From: Tolypeutes matacus
Lineage: Eukaryota; Chordata; Mammalia; Cingulata; Chlamyphoridae
DNA length: 64,000 nt
NCBI GenBank assembly: GCA_026826555.1
Contig: JAKSZT010000116.1
Span: 1,015,816 to 1,079,815 of the forward strand
Reading direction: 5' to 3'
A program made the translations under genes and the position numbers. Under the pieces are notes generated by a model, which had not been told where the DNA came from, did not search any database, and saw only the letters and a list, made by a program, of their open reading frames with translations. Each line of letters begins with the position of its first letter. Position 1 is the first letter of the stretch. This document shows, piece by piece, positions 22,892-35,840 of the stretch.

Positions 22892-25528
22892 TTCTTTTTT
22901 TTCTTTTTTTTATTGTGGGTAAAAATAAAAATGTTCACACTACATAGTAATACTTGTCAAATTATATATATATAAATATATATGCATATATGTGCATTAG
23001 CTTACATAAATGTTATTTCTTTATATATATATATATTTTAAAACATGCTTAGAATACCTAAATATTACACATAAATTACAGGAATTCCCATATTCCCCAC
23101 CTCCCACATCTCCCACAACATCCCACACAATCATCCTTCATCAGTATGGCACATCACCTGCAATGGATATACACATCCTGGGGCCTTGCCACCAAACATA
23201 GACCACAGTTCACATCATAGACCACACTCTCTCCCACTCAGTTCTGCATGGTATATGCTGATGTAAAGTGGCCTGCATCCATCACAGCAATGCCTCTCAG
23301 GACAAACCCCAAGTTCCAAAAAAAGCTCTGTATTTCAACTCCCCTACAGCTCCCTTCCCCAAAAGTACCCAGGTCCACTGGCTCAACCTCACTGTTATAA
23401 GTTCTTCCATTGCTTGAATCACAATTTGTCTACAACAGAATACCATTAAGTCCACTCTAGCCCATAGAACTTCCCCCAATTCTGAGGGGACTGGGGTGGT
23501 GATATCCACCATACCTCCAAGTGAGAGAGGGCTTATATCCCATTGATACAGTGGATGGGATTATCCTGCCTGCAGGTGCAGGCCCTCTCCATTTTCTGGG
23601 ATGGCCATTGCCCATTGTCATCTCCTCACCAGGTGACTTGGATGAGTCCATTAAGCTGTAGGTAGGAGTTGCTGCTCCACTGAGTATACACACACACCTG
23701 GCACATAGGTAGGCCAGAGACTCCAGTCACTGGAAGTACACATAAAAACTCCAGTATCATATATAGATTTGAATAGAAGGGACTGATGGACTATGTGCAG
23801 TCAGGAGTTATTTGAGTCCAACTCTGCCACTCTCAAGAGCACAGATTTCAAAGTAGAACCCACTATAAAGCATCAAACTCTGTTGCTATACCCACTTATG
23901 TAGGACCTGAGTGTCTTCAGAGCCCTCAGGAGCCCCTCTGTGTGGGATGATATCCACTTTGGTGTTCTATGAGATCATAGAGTCTTGCATAAGCGTTACC
24001 TCTGGGATGACCTCCCAACTCTCTTTGAAGTCTCTTAGCCACATGAACTATTTTCTCTTTACATTTTCCCCCTTTATTCAAGGTCTTTTGCCAATCATGT
24101 TGTCAGTTGGCACTTGGTATTAATCCCTCATTGCCAGGGAGATTCATCCCAGAGAATCATGCCCCATGTTGGTGGGAATGTAATGCATTCAAATCCTGTG
24201 AAAGAGGCCACAATTGAGCAACAAGGAGGCTCTCAGGTGGCAACCCTTAGGCACCCCATAACAGCAGGCTATGTTTCAATTGCAAGAGCAAAGACACATA
24301 AGGCTTGTCATCAATAACAAGAACCCATCAGTTGCCCATCCTCTTTTGCCAGACACTGCTTCTGCATTCAGGGGACTGTTGCTGCTCCCGTGGAGAACGT
24401 GGCAGAGCTTTCCAGCCTGGGAATTCAGATTCCCTCATTTACTGAGTGATTGTCTACCCACTATGACCATGCCCCATCCCTTGATCATTTGAACAATTTC
24501 ATATATCCTTCATGTATGTTCAGATGAAGTTACTCCCATGAATCCCCCATCCCAGACACCCACCCCCAATGATCCTCTGCAGCCCCATTTTAATCCTTCT
24601 GTGATCTAAACCTTCCTTGAACATGGAGCACATATAATAACCAAATACAATTAATCAAATAAAGAAATAATAATGATAAGCTTTAACAAGTGATAAATAC
24701 AAGGAAACCCAGAAGAAGAAAAAGTAAACTAAAAATAAAAGATACTTAGTGTATTGGGACATTCAAAAAAATGGAAAAGAATAAAAATTTCCTTTTTTAA
24801 AAAAATTATTCTTTTTTCCTTTTAACACTGTATTATTGGATGTCTAGTGTACCATGACACCTTCCCCCTCTCATTCCCCAGTGCCTTTGAAATTTTCATT
24901 TAATTTTCAAAGAAGTTTTAGGTCACAGCAAAGTCATACACGGAATACTAGAGACACCCACATACCAACCTCCCACTCCCTTCCCCACCCCATATTAAAA
25001 CCTTTTTGTAAATGAATGTTAGCATTGTTATAACGGTTATAGAGATAGTAAAATATAGCAACTAAACATTGTCAATGGTTTACAGTATAGTTTACAATTT
25101 AGACGGTATAGTTTAATAATTTTTGATGATATTTACCATGTTCTGTGTCCATTACTGTTAGGTAATGAAAAAAAACTTTCCCATGACCACTAAATACCCC
25201 ATTTAATCTTAACTGTTCCTTCCTCCCCATCCCCCCTGGGGCATATGACACTCCCCGGTCTTGACTCATGGAATGATAAGATTCATAGTTACATGCCCTG
25301 TGTATTCCAACCTGCCCTTCCTAATCTAACCACCTGTCAACCCTGTGTCACAGAACCCAGTAATATCACTACCCATCTGCCCTATCCTTCAATATGCCAC
25401 CCTACTTCTCTCCCTTTACCATAGATTATGTCCATATGCATGATGGCTCACAGCTACTCTTCTCTTTCTCTCCCTTGTTAACCTAGCTTTCAAACAATGG
25501 TTCTCAGAAACTACTCACTTTCCTCAGT
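22892..25528 (-). other. L1-B long 3' region (~2.6 kb)
   Basis: Runs from the ORF2 stop at 25529-25531 to the tail. Minus-strand landmarks are a GGTGGGGAATATGGGAATTCC-like stretch near 23080, a short AT repeat, GTAAGCTAATGCACATATATGC, then CCCACAATAAA followed by an A/G tail. The same order occurs in L1-A, L1-C and in two small private insertions (26434-26590 and 51867-52692), which confirms it as the mobilised 3' end. Confidence 0.8.
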
Positions 25529-26284
25529 TCAAATCAGTGAGGTCATATACTGTTCATCCTTCAATGCCTGGCTTTCTTCACTCAACATAAGTTCTCCAAG
25601 ATTCATCCATGTTATTCCATGTCTTAGCACTTTAATTCTTCTTACAGCTGAGAAATATTCCACTGTATGTATGAACGAAGTTTTGCTTATCTGTTCATCT
25701 TTTGATGGACACCACTGCTGATTCCAAATTTTGGCAATGGTGAACAATGCCGGTATGAACATTGGTGTGCATATATCTGTTCATGACTTTGATGTCAGTT
25801 CTTCTGGGTATTTACCCAGGAGTGGAATTGCTGGATCATGTGGACAATCTATTGTTAGTTTTCTGAGGAACTGTCAAACTGTCCTCCACAGTGGCTGGAC
25901 CATTCCACAATCCCACCAGCAGTGGATGAGGGTTCCTATTCCTCCACATCCTCTCCAACACTTAGAGTCTGCTGTTTTTTTAATAGCTGCCATTCTGATG
26001 GGTGTAAATGGTATCTCATTGTAGTTTTGATTTGCATTTCCCTGAAAACAAGGGATGTTGAATATTTTTTCATGTGCTTTTTAGCCCTTGGTATATCTTC
26101 CTTGGAGAAGTGCCTTTTCAGGTCACTTGCCCATTTTTCAAATGGGTGATTTTTTTTAAATTTCAAGGTGTAGGATTTCTTTATCTATGCACGATGTTAG
26201 GCTCTTTTCAGATATATGTTTGCCAAATATTTTTTCCCATTGGGAAGGCAGCCTTCTTGTTTTCTTAATAACATCCTTTGATGT

Positions 26285-26956
26285 TGTAACCATTAGGGAA
26301 TTTGATGTAATTATGAATTCCAAAAATATAAGTGGATCATGCTTGTAAACTGATCTGTTAATCTGGGCATGATTAGGTTATGATTAGGGCATTAAGCCCC
26401 ACCTCTTGGTGGGTGGGGAATCTAATATAAAAGTCAACATTTTTGTAAGCAAATACACATATATGCATATATATTTATATATCATTTTGCAAATGTTTGT
26501 ATGTATTGTGAGAATTTTGATTTTTACCCATAATAAAAAAATAAATAAATAAATAAAAATAAAAAAAAGAACAATCAAATGCAAAAAAAAAAAAGGCAAT
26601 GCAAGAACACTTTTGTAGAAGCAGTCTTTTGAGAAGCAGTTTTGATGTTGGAAAGAAGGCCCCACGAAAAGAGAAGCAAGCTGTTCACCTGATTGGCTAC
26701 AGCTGACCTTGTGGAGGAAACAGGAGCTGAGCCCAGGGAGAAATGCAGCCCCGGGAGGAGAGGACCCCCAGAAGCCTGAACACTGGAAAATATCGGCAAC
26801 AGTCTTGCTCCAACATGTGGCAATAAAATTTGGAGAGAAGAAACTTAACACTTTATGGCCTGGTATCTGTGGACTTCTACCCCAAATGAATTCCCTTTAT
26901 AAAGACCTGCCCATTTTTGGTATATCACATTACTACCCCTTTGGCTGACTAATACA
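26285..26956 (+). repeat. LTR (M-related) inserted in L1-B ORF2
   Basis: TGTAACCATTAGGG...CTGACTAATACA flanked by perfect GATGT duplications (26280-26284 and 26957-26961). L1-A has the uninterrupted sequence CCTTTGATGTGCAGAAG at about 14158-14175. It is a diverged relative of LTR-M and carries its own L1-tail insertion, so three layers are nested here. Confidence 0.85.
26434..26590 (+). mobile_element. Short L1 3'-end insertion inside the LTR
   Basis: AACATTTTTGTAAGCAAATA and the following TATATGCATATATAT are the sense 3' end of the L1 family seen in L1-A to L1-C. It ends in ACCCATAATAAA and a long A-rich tail. It is on the plus strand, opposite to its host L1-B. The target duplication is not clear. 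Extreme 5' truncation (about 150 bp) is typical of L1 insertions. Confidence 0.7.
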
Positions 26957-29900
26957 GATGTGCAGAAGTTTTGAATTTTGAGGAAATCCCATTTATCTAT
27001 TTTTTTCTCTTCCTGCTTGTGCTTTGGCTGTGAAGTTCATGAAACCATTTCCTATTACAACATCCTGTAGATGCTTTCCTACATTATCTTCCAAGACCTT
27101 TATGGTTTGGGCTCTTATATTTAGATCTTTGATCCATCTTGAGTTGATTTTAGTATAAGATGTGAGATGGTATTCTTCTCTCATTCTTTTGGATATGGAG
27201 ATCCAGTTCTCCAAGCACCACTTGTTATAGAGGTCATTCTCTCCCAACTGAGTGGGCTTGGTAACCTTGTGGAATATCAGATGACTGTATATGCAAGGAT
27301 TTATATCAGAACTCTCAATTCGATTCCATTGTTCAATAGTTCTGTCCTTGTATAAATACCATGCAGTTTTGATCACTGTATCTTTGTAATATGATTTAAA
27401 GTCTGGTAATGTGATACCTTCAACTTCATTTTTCTTTTTCAATATGTCTTTGGGAATTTGGGGCATCTTACCTTTCCAAATATATTTTGTGGTTCGTTTA
27501 TCCAGCTTCTTAAAAAATATAGTGTCAATTTTTATTGTGATTGCATTAGATCTGTAGAGTAGTTTGAGTAGGATAGACATCTTGAAGATGTTTAGCCTTC
27601 CTACCCATGATCAGGGAATATTTTTCCATTTATTTAAGTGTTCTTTGATTTCCTTTAACAGTGTTGTGTGTTTTCTGTATATAAGTCCTTTATGTCTTTA
27701 GGTAAATTCATTCCTAGGTATTTGATACTTTTAGTTAGTATTGTAAATGGCATTTTTTCATAATTTCCTCCTTTGATTGCTCGTTATTTGTGTACAGAAA
27801 TGCTACTGATTTTTGAGCATTGATCTTGTAGCTGGCAAGATTACTGAACTACTTTATAAGTTTCAGAAGCTTTGTTGTAGCTTTCTCTGGGCTTTCTATG
27901 TGTAGGATCATGTCATCTTCAAATAATGAAATTTTTAGTTCTTCTTTTCCAATCTGGTTGCGTTTTATATGCTTTTCTTGACTCAGTGCTTGAGCAAGTA
28001 TTTATAAGACAATGTTAAATAAGAGTGGTGATAGTGGGCATTCTTGTCTTGTTCCCGATCTCAGAGGGAAGGCTTTTAGAATGTCACCATTGAAGATGAA
28101 ATAGCTTTGTGTTTTTCATATATACCCTTTATCATACGCAGAAAATTTCCTTCTATTCCTATCTTTTGCAGTGCTTTTATCAGGAAAGAGTACTGTATTA
28201 TGTCGAATGATTTTTCTGCATCTATAGAGATGATCATGTGTTTTTTTTTTTCTTTCAGTTTGTTTAAGTGGTGTATTACATTTATTGATTTTCTTATATT
28301 GAACCATCCTTGCATAGCTGGGATGAAACCCACTTGGTCATGGTGTATAATCTTTTAGATATGCTGTTGAATGCAATTAGCAAGTATTTTGTTGAGGATT
28401 TTAGCATCTAGGTTCATTAGAGAAATTGATCTGTTATTTTCCTTTCTAGTGGTATCTTTGTTTGGTTTTGGTATTAGGGTAATGTTGGCAACATAGAATG
28501 AGCTAGGTAATATTCCTTCTATTTCTATTCTTTGGAAAAGCTTAAGTAGAATTGCCATTAGCTCTTTCTGGAATGATTGGTAGAATTCAGCTGTGAAGCC
28601 ATGTGGTCTTGGGCTCTTCTTAGTTGGGAGGTTTTTGATGACTGAGTCTATCTCTTTACCATAGTTGGTCTGTTGAGTTCATCCATTTCTTCTTTCATCA
28701 ATGTAGGGTGTTTGTGTGTTTCTAGAAACTTGTCCATTTCCTCTCTATATTTTCATTCTTGCTGGCATATAATTTTTTAAAGTATTCTCTTATGATGCTC
28801 TTTATTTCTGTGGGGTCATTAGTGATATACCCTTCTACTTATATTGTGTATTTGCATCTGTTCTCTCTTTTTCTTTGTTAGTCTGACAAAGGGTTTGTCA
28901 ATTTTATTGATATTATTGAAGAATCAGCTTTTGGTTTTGTTTATTTTTTCTAGTGCTTTCTTATTTTCTATTTCATTTAGATCTGTTCTAATCTTTATTA
29001 TTTCCTTCTTTCTACTTTCTTTAGGTTTAGTTTGTGGTTGTTTTTCCAATTCCTCCAAGTGTGCAGGTAGGTCTTCAATTTTAACTCTTTCTTCTTTTTA
29101 ATATATGTACTTTTGGCTGTGAACTTCCGTCTCAGGACAGCTTTGGCTGCATCTCATAGATTTTGATATGTTGTGTTGTCATTTTCATTAGGTTCAAGGT
29201 AGTTACTGATTTCTTTTGAGATTTCCTCCTTGACCCACTGTTTGTCTAAGAGTGTGTTGTTTAACTTCCATATCCTTGTGCCTAATCTGCTTCTCTGGCC
29301 CTTAGTGATTTCCAATTTCATTCCATTGTCATCAGAGAAATTACTTTGTATAACTTCAAACTTTCTGAATTCATTGAGAGATTTTCTGTGGCCTAGAATG
29401 TGGTCTATCTTGGAGTATGATCCATGTGCACTCGAGAAGAATAAAAATCATGTTGTATTTGGGTATATTGTTTATATATGTCTATTAAATCCAGGTCCTC
29501 TAATGTATTGTTGAGAGACTTTGTTTCTTTGTTGATTCTCTGTCCAGATATTCTGTCTAATGATGATAATGGTGAAATAAAGCCCCTGCTATAATTGTAG
29601 AGGCATTTATTTCTCCACTTAGCTTTTCCAGAGTTTGCCTCATGAATTTTGAGGCACCCTGATTAGGTGTGTAAATATTTACAATTTTTCTCCCTTCTTG
29701 AGAAATTACCATATTTACTAATATTTAGTGTCTATCTTTGTCTCCTACAATAGTTTTGCATTTAAAATCTATTTTGTGTGATATTAGAATAGCTACTCGT
29801 AGCTTTTATGGCTATTGTTAATTTGTAAAATTGTTTTCCAACCATTTACTTTCATCCTTCTTGAATCCCTTCGTCGAAGGTGGGTTTCTTGTAGACAGTA

Positions 29901-30162
29901 TATTTATGGATCATATTTCTTTATCCATTTGGCCAGTCTGTGTCTCTTGAGTGGTGAATTTAATCCATTAGCATTCAGTGTTATTTCTCGCAATGAATTT
30001 CTTTCTTCAGCCATATTTTCTTTGGATTACTGTATGTCATATGTTTTTTTTCTTCTGTTTTTGTTTTTTTTGGTTGTTTTTAAACTCTCCTAACACTTGA
30101 TTTATCCTTTCACCTTGTAGAACTTCCCATAGTACTTCTTGAAGTGCCAGTTTCTTATTGAC

Positions 30163-31050
30163 TTACTCTCTTAATTTCTGTTTATCTATGAATATTTTGA
30201 GCTCTGCATCATTTTTGAATGTCAGTTTTGCTACATACAGAATTCGTGGCTGGAAGTTTTTTCCTTTTATTACTTTGACTATGTCATACAACTGTCTTCT
30301 TTCCTCAATGGTTTCAGATGAAAAATCAGCACTTAATCTTATTGTGTGCCCCTTGTATGTGATGGTTCTCTTTTCCCATGCTGCCTTGAGTATTTTCTCT
30401 TTGTCTTGAGCATTGGACATTTTGACGAGTATATGTCTCTGAGTTTGCCTGTTGGGATTTAAACTGCTGAGGGTGTGCTTTGCTTCATAGATCTGCACAT
30501 CGATCTCTTTCAACAGGGTTGGGAAGTTTTCAGCCATTATTTCCTTCAGCACTCATTCTGTTCCCTATCCCTTCTCTTCTCCTCTGGGACACCCATAATG
30601 CATATGTTTGTGCATTTTGTGTTATTGGTTAATTCCCTGAGTCCATGATGGATTTTTTCTATCTATCTTTTTTTCTGTTCTACTATCTCTTTGATTTCAG
30701 CTGTATTGTCTTCCACATCACTAATTCTTTCTTCTGCCTGTTCAAATCTCCTTATATGGGAATCCAGCATACTTTTGATTTCTTGGATTGTGCAATTGAT
30801 TACCATCATATCTGTTATCTTTTGCATATGTTTATGATTTCTTCAGTAGGTTCTCCCAGTATCTTCTTTATATCCTTATGGTCTTCCTTCACTTCATTAA
30901 GTTATGTCATGGTATTTGTTTGGGAATCTGATTAGTTCTTCCATGTTCTGCATATATTCCTGGTTTTGAGTTTTTTCATTAGAGTGGTCAATGTCTTCCT
31001 GTTTCTCAGAGTGGTTTGTAATTTTTTGTTGCCCTCTAGTCATCATTTTA
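30163..31050 (-). pseudogene. L1-B ORF1, decayed
   Basis: The RRM and C-terminal domain are open on the minus strand at 30552-30163 (RHILVKMSNAQDKEKILKAA, GHTIRLSADFSSET). The N-terminal coiled coil lies at 31050-30600 but is shifted in frame and carries stops. It parallels L1-A ORF1. Confidence 0.8.
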
Positions 31051-32648
31051 TCTTGCTGGGTTTATTCAGTTGATTATCTTCTCTCTCTCCACTCGAGTTT
31101 TATTTAGTTGGTGGTTCTGTGTGTGTGTTATGTTTTCTCTTTGACACTTTTTCTTCTTATTTTGTTTCTTTGTTTATTTCTATGTTACCTTGAAGGCAAA
31201 AAATTAGTGGCAGAGGGATGGAAAGATGTGAGAAAGGAAGAAGGATAATAGTAATATTGACAAAAGGTAGAAGAGGGGCCAAATAGAACTTAATGAAATG
31301 AATATTTAACTTGGGTAGGCAGTGTATAGTAATAGGGAAAAAAGTGGAGTTCCTAAAATGGACTGGGGAACCAAAGAGAGGAATATATATGTATAATGAT
31401 TTCGAAGGCTAGAATGATGAGGAGGGACAGAAAGAGTAAAAAGAAAGGGCTAAAAGGAAAAAGCTAATATTATTTATATAAGAAGAAAACAAAAGAGATA
31501 GAATAGAAATTGGCACCCATAATTTGTGGGCTAATGAAAAAGTGTGGTGTCTAAGAACCAGAACAGAAAGCAGAAGGCAGAGAGATGAAGGAAAGATAAG
31601 AGATAGCTTGGGATACAATATCATTATAGACAGAGAATGGGAAACCATTGAAGAATAAGAACAGCAAATAAGAGGCAAGCTAGCAGCACCTAATTTTTTT
31701 TTAAAAAATGAAGGAAAACAGAATGAGGGGAGGAAAGAGGAAAGAAAAGCAAGAGACAACAAATAAACAGAAAAAAAAAAAAAAAAAAAAACAACCACAC
31801 CAGCAAGCAGTCAAATAAAGCTAAGGAGGAAGTATTCCTTCTAGGATCCTTGCAGATCATCTCAGCCTGCTTCTGTTTATTAATTTATCTTCTGGGTTCT
31901 CTCTGCAAGTTTTGAGGCAGATTTTTGGTTTTAAACTAAATTAGGAACAAGAATTCATTTTTTAAAAATTTACTGTCTTCTTTTTTTTTGGCAATATAAG
32001 GGACCCAAAAGATGGCCTCTGCTAGATCACCCCCTTCACTGAGGTGTCCCTGAATAGGCTAGTGGAAACTAATCAAGCCATTACCTCTTCCTTGCCTCCC
32101 CAAGGGAGTGAAGCTATGATGCTTGCCAGGGCAGAGCAATAAAAGTGGTTGATTCCAACGCCTCTGAATCCAGGCCTCAGTGTCAGTGGGTTGCTGGATA
32201 AATCAAGTTTCCTCAGCAGATTCACCTCTCCCATCAGTCTGGTGCTGTTTCAAGCCAGCTTATCTGACCCCCAAAGCTATGAGGGTTCCAGGCAGCCAAT
32301 CCAGAGAAGTTAAACACTCTACATCTTCTGGCAGGGCCCTCCCTCCCTTAGAGTATTCTTCCTCAAACTGGGAGGGTGAGTCACGGTTGCAGGATTCCTG
32401 GTACAAACCAGCCATTGTCCCTGTGTGTGGGGCTCAGCCATCTGTGTTAACCACCACAGGCAGGCTTAAAACTCAAAAATCTCCACCGATCGCTCCACAC
32501 TGTTGATCTGCCCAAAGCTAGGTGAACCAAGCATCTTGCTCCATGCACCCACAGCCCAGACCCATGGGAAGGACCCCATTCACAATCAGCCAACCTGAGA
32601 GCTAGTCAGTGAGTATCCTCCTAAACCGATGCCATCTTGCCTCTCTTC
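31051..32648 (-). promoter_or_regulatory. L1-B 5'UTR (internal promoter region)
   Basis: About 1.6 kb upstream of ORF1 up to the L1 start. The outer half (32000-32648) is GC-richer. The half next to ORF1 (31200-31800) is strongly purine-rich on the plus strand, with an A run at 31771-31790. L1 5'UTRs drive their own transcription; no binding site can be assigned with confidence here. Confidence 0.6.
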
Positions 32649-32662
32649 TGTAACGTTTTCTT

Positions 32663-34480
32663 ATAAGGCACAACAATCACATATATTTTTTTCCATTTCT
32701 TCACCTGATTCTGATGTGGATTCAAGTTTAACAGTGACTGAACTACAGTTGCCTGCTTTCTACTTAACTCCAATTTCCTTATTATTTTAAATCAGAAATG
32801 ATCCTTCCATAATAAGATGATATAGTTCTAATCTCAAGTATTTTAAGAAGTTAGAAAATTTATTTATATTTTTAAGTTGTACTGCAATATTTTTCTCATA
32901 TGTGATAGGGTGTGGGGCAGATGAAACTAGAGAATGCATGTATTTACAAACAGAAATGTGTACCCCAAAAAATCTGCCAATGCAGATAAATCTGAGGAGG
33001 GAAGAATGGGGGTTGAGGCTAGAGAAGGAATTTTACTGTTTGTGAAAACAGACATAAATTATTTTTATATTCTTTGCATGGATAATTTGGTTATAATTTA
33101 AAAGAAATTATGAAAATTGTACACAATGATATACAATGTGGTTGATTTGAAGATATTGATTTGTATCTGCAACATTACTGGGGGTTCACTTCCCCTAACC
33201 CTTTGCAAATACACATGCCCATAAAGGAAATCTGCTCTCTCTTTAGCATTCTCCCACGATGCCTGGATGGGTGGAGGACAACCTCAGCAAGAGTGAGTAT
33301 GGAATAGGAGGAACATGGATGTGACCCTGTGAAGGCCAGACTGCACTCTACACATGTCCGGTTAGAGAGCTGTTGGCACCACAGGAGAAGACAGACTTCC
33401 TGCTGCTTACTCCCCAGTGAAGACCAGCCACAGTGACTCACATCACTAACTGAGGCTGAGTGCTGAACTGGGCTCTCTCCCTGTCCTCCTTTGTGGATCC
33501 AGAACCTATGATGATGGTTTTCATTGGGGTTCTGAGCGTTTGGTTCCAAAAAAGGATATTCCCTCTCTGGATTGGGGGAATGGCAGTGAGCACGTGTTAC
33601 ATTCCAATTTCTTCAGTTGTTCATCAGATTCTTGCCATCCAACCCCTCCGTTCTCCTCTGGGATTGAAGAAGTCTGCATCATTTCAACACTGTTAAAATA
33701 TATTGAAAATTTAATATTTAATTAGTCTGAGAAATATGTGGCATCGGCACCCTTTGAGGTTTTCTGCAAACATTGCACTCTCTCATAACCTCACTTCTAT
33801 TTTTGTCAGCCCTAGGTCCCAGAACTTTATGGGATTTCTATATGAATCATTATGGTCACTGTCCTAATGATGTTCATTCTGGTGATGTTATTGCTGTAGC
33901 CAATGCTGTAATGTGAGTTTTCACATTTCCTTCCTGTCACCAACAGGTTTCATCTTAACATTGCTCTTTCTTTACCTGCCCCAATATTGGAGAAGGTGAA
34001 TGTAGATCTGGAATCAGGAGACAAGAGTATGTGTCTGAGAACCAGGAGGGGTACAGTAAGAGCACCCTCCTTGGAGGGACAATGCTGGAGGCCAAGGGAA
34101 GGAGGGAATGGCAAAAGGAGCAGGAGTAGGTTGTCTCCTCTCTGTGCCCTGACTCCTCTGTGCATAAGACCCCAGGTACCATGCTTTTATCTCACCCTGC
34201 ATACCTGGCCAACACCTGCCTGAGGCATGTATATCATACTGGAACATCTGTGACTTTATACTAGTCCCCAAACTTTGTGACTCCCCTGCCTGGCTCCCCG
34301 TCTTAAATGCCTTGCTGACCAAGAGCACTTCCCTCTCCATCTTTCCAGTTCTCATTCCTGCTTAGTCTGGAGACACCCACAGTTTACAGGTGAGTTCATT
34401 GAGCAGCAGTATCACACTTCCATTTGGGAACAGATCAGCTCTCCAACCCTATGTGCCTAGCTCTTTGAGTTTGCCAAGCA
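32663..34480 (+). other. Module alpha (U3 copy), unidentified duplicated sequence
   Basis: About 1.8 kb repeated at 46641-48420 with good similarity along its length. It is less AT-rich than its surroundings and not recognised as a transposon. Both copies hold a short frame starting MMVFIGVL (33509 here, 47443 there) and ending a few tens of codons later. Splice-like AG and GT pairs exist but form no convincing exon. It could be an intron, 5' region or relic of the gene whose finger exon lies downstream. Confidence 0.5.
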
Positions 34481-35118
34481 CTGCCAATGCAAAATACCAG
34501 AAATAGGTTGGTTTTTATTGGAATTTATTAGGATTAAACTTACAGTACTGAGGCTGTGAAAATGTCCAAATCAAGGCATCATCAAAAATCCTCTCTTCGC
34601 AAGGGTGAGCTGTGCTGGACTCTGGCTAAGGCAAAATTTTGTTCATGTCTGTCTCTCTCTGCCTTCTCCCCCAACCTCACTTTTTCCCTGATCTCAGCAG
34701 TGAGCCATCTGACATAATTGCTCACACCTCTCCCTTCTCCTCTGGCCTGGATATCTTCAGGTCCAAGCAGCTCCATGACTCCAGCCTCTGGCCTCTCCCT
34801 CAGCCACTCAGGCTTTTTGTGTCTCTCCACAACTGTAGGAGATCCTGGAGCCCTCACCAACATGGCAGGGTAAACATGGCAGCACTCTTTCTTGGTGTGT
34901 CCCATGTATGTAGGACTCCAGCACAATGATTGGGTTCCATCCTTGTGACTGAAATCTAATCAGAGGCCCTTGACTAAACTAGAGAAATCCAACAAAAATG
35001 ACCTAATCAAAAAGTCCCTTATTTAATCTAACCAAATGTCCTATATACAAAAGGCTTACACACACTGCAATGGGTTAGTAAGAACATACTTCTCTGGAGT
35101 CCACACAAGACTCAAATG
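34481..35118 (-). repeat. Repeat R (LTR-like, antisense), U3 copy
   Basis: The reverse complement of its left end contains TTGCATT and TTTATAAA-like sequence comparable to the LTR-M end (LTR-M inverted reads TGCAAAATACCAGAAAT, as here). It is probably a diverged LTR of the same broad family lying antisense. It aligns with 48421-49043 and 20431-20929. The family name is unknown to me. Confidence 0.5.
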
Positions 35119-35840
35119 AAGGCATTAACCCAAGGCACAGGGATCAGGAGGGGTTTCATAAGTCTGGGAAAAATGGGAACTCATGAAGCAGTGGCTGTAC
35201 ATGGGTTGTGGACATCATTGAGTAAAATTTGGTGAGGAACACCATTGCACTGGTTCCTAGAATGCTCGTAAGACAAACTCAATATACTGTGCTTTTTCCA
35301 CCAATCTTAGCTCCAAAAACAGGTGTGTAACTCAGAGAGGTTTTCCAGTATTCCCATTCCCAGAGCCAGAGTGCACAGATTTTCCCTGTTTGGTGGGTGT
35401 GCAGGAAGAAGGTTGTAAAATTAAAAGCCCCTAATTTCTTCTCCAAAGAACTGATTGCATTTACAACAGAATGGAGAAATTCTACCATAAGCATTTTCCC
35501 AAAAGCAGTGGAGATCATGGTGGGCCTGAGATTTAATTCATCTCAATCCTTCAGGAAGAAGTGAAATTAATATTTTACAGATGACTAAAAACTAATTCTG
35601 TTTGATAGCAATAACTCACTTTAAAAGAAATGTAAAAGAATATTCTTCAGGCAGAAACAAAATTATCACAGAAGGTTCAAGATTCAGGATGGATGGAAGA
35701 ATAATATCTGTTAATTAAATTCATATATCTAAATGACTATTGAATGGATAAAGTAATAATGATATCTGTGGCCTAAGTCATCAATAAAGTGTTAAAATAC
35801 ACCATAAAATAACATATAGCTTAATATGGGGAAATGGATA
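35119..35840 (+). other. Duplicated flank (U3), no gene seen
   Basis: Unit flank, with the gamma-ERV target intact near 35245-35260 (CCATTGCACTGGTTCC). The rest aligns with 7166-7730. No coding exon or RNA gene is seen. Confidence 0.6.

Larger units (their letters stand above)
25529..30060 (-). pseudogene. L1-B ORF2, decayed and interrupted by an LTR
   Basis: On the minus strand the RT region reads [23 protein letters not shown] and VTKPTQLGENDLYNKWCLENW at 27580-26993. The core near 27900 carries an EDD-type box. The C-terminal part ends MNLGELMLSEESQALKDEQY...TSLI with a TGA at 25529. The start is placed about 100 bases after ORF1. The LTR at 26285-26956 splits the C-terminal third. Several frameshifts are present. 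Confidence 0.85.
22892..32648 (-). mobile_element. L1-B, full-length antisense LINE with target duplications
   Basis: A complete L1 on the minus strand. It is bounded by near-identical 14-bp duplications, TGTAACATTTTCTT (22878-22891) and TGTAACGTTTTCTT (32649-32662). The 5' end reads AGAGGCAAGATGGC, an L1-type start. The order is a 5'UTR of about 1.5 kb, ORF1, ORF2, a 3' region of about 2.6 kb, AATAAA and an A-rich tail. An LTR insertion (26285-26956) accounts for 677 bases, leaving about 9.1 kb of L1. Both ORFs are broken. These boundaries show that the long 3' region belongs to the L1. Confidence 0.9.

Noticed and set aside
26993..27580. 195-codon minus-strand frame as a gene
   Set aside because: It is the RT-downstream part of L1-B ORF2, continuous with other L1 segments on both sides.
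33509..33600. Signal-peptide exon of an immunoglobulin-like receptor (MMVFIGVL...)
   Set aside because: The hydrophobic start is suggestive, but no cleavage-site pattern, clear donor site or Ig-domain exon follows in either copy.
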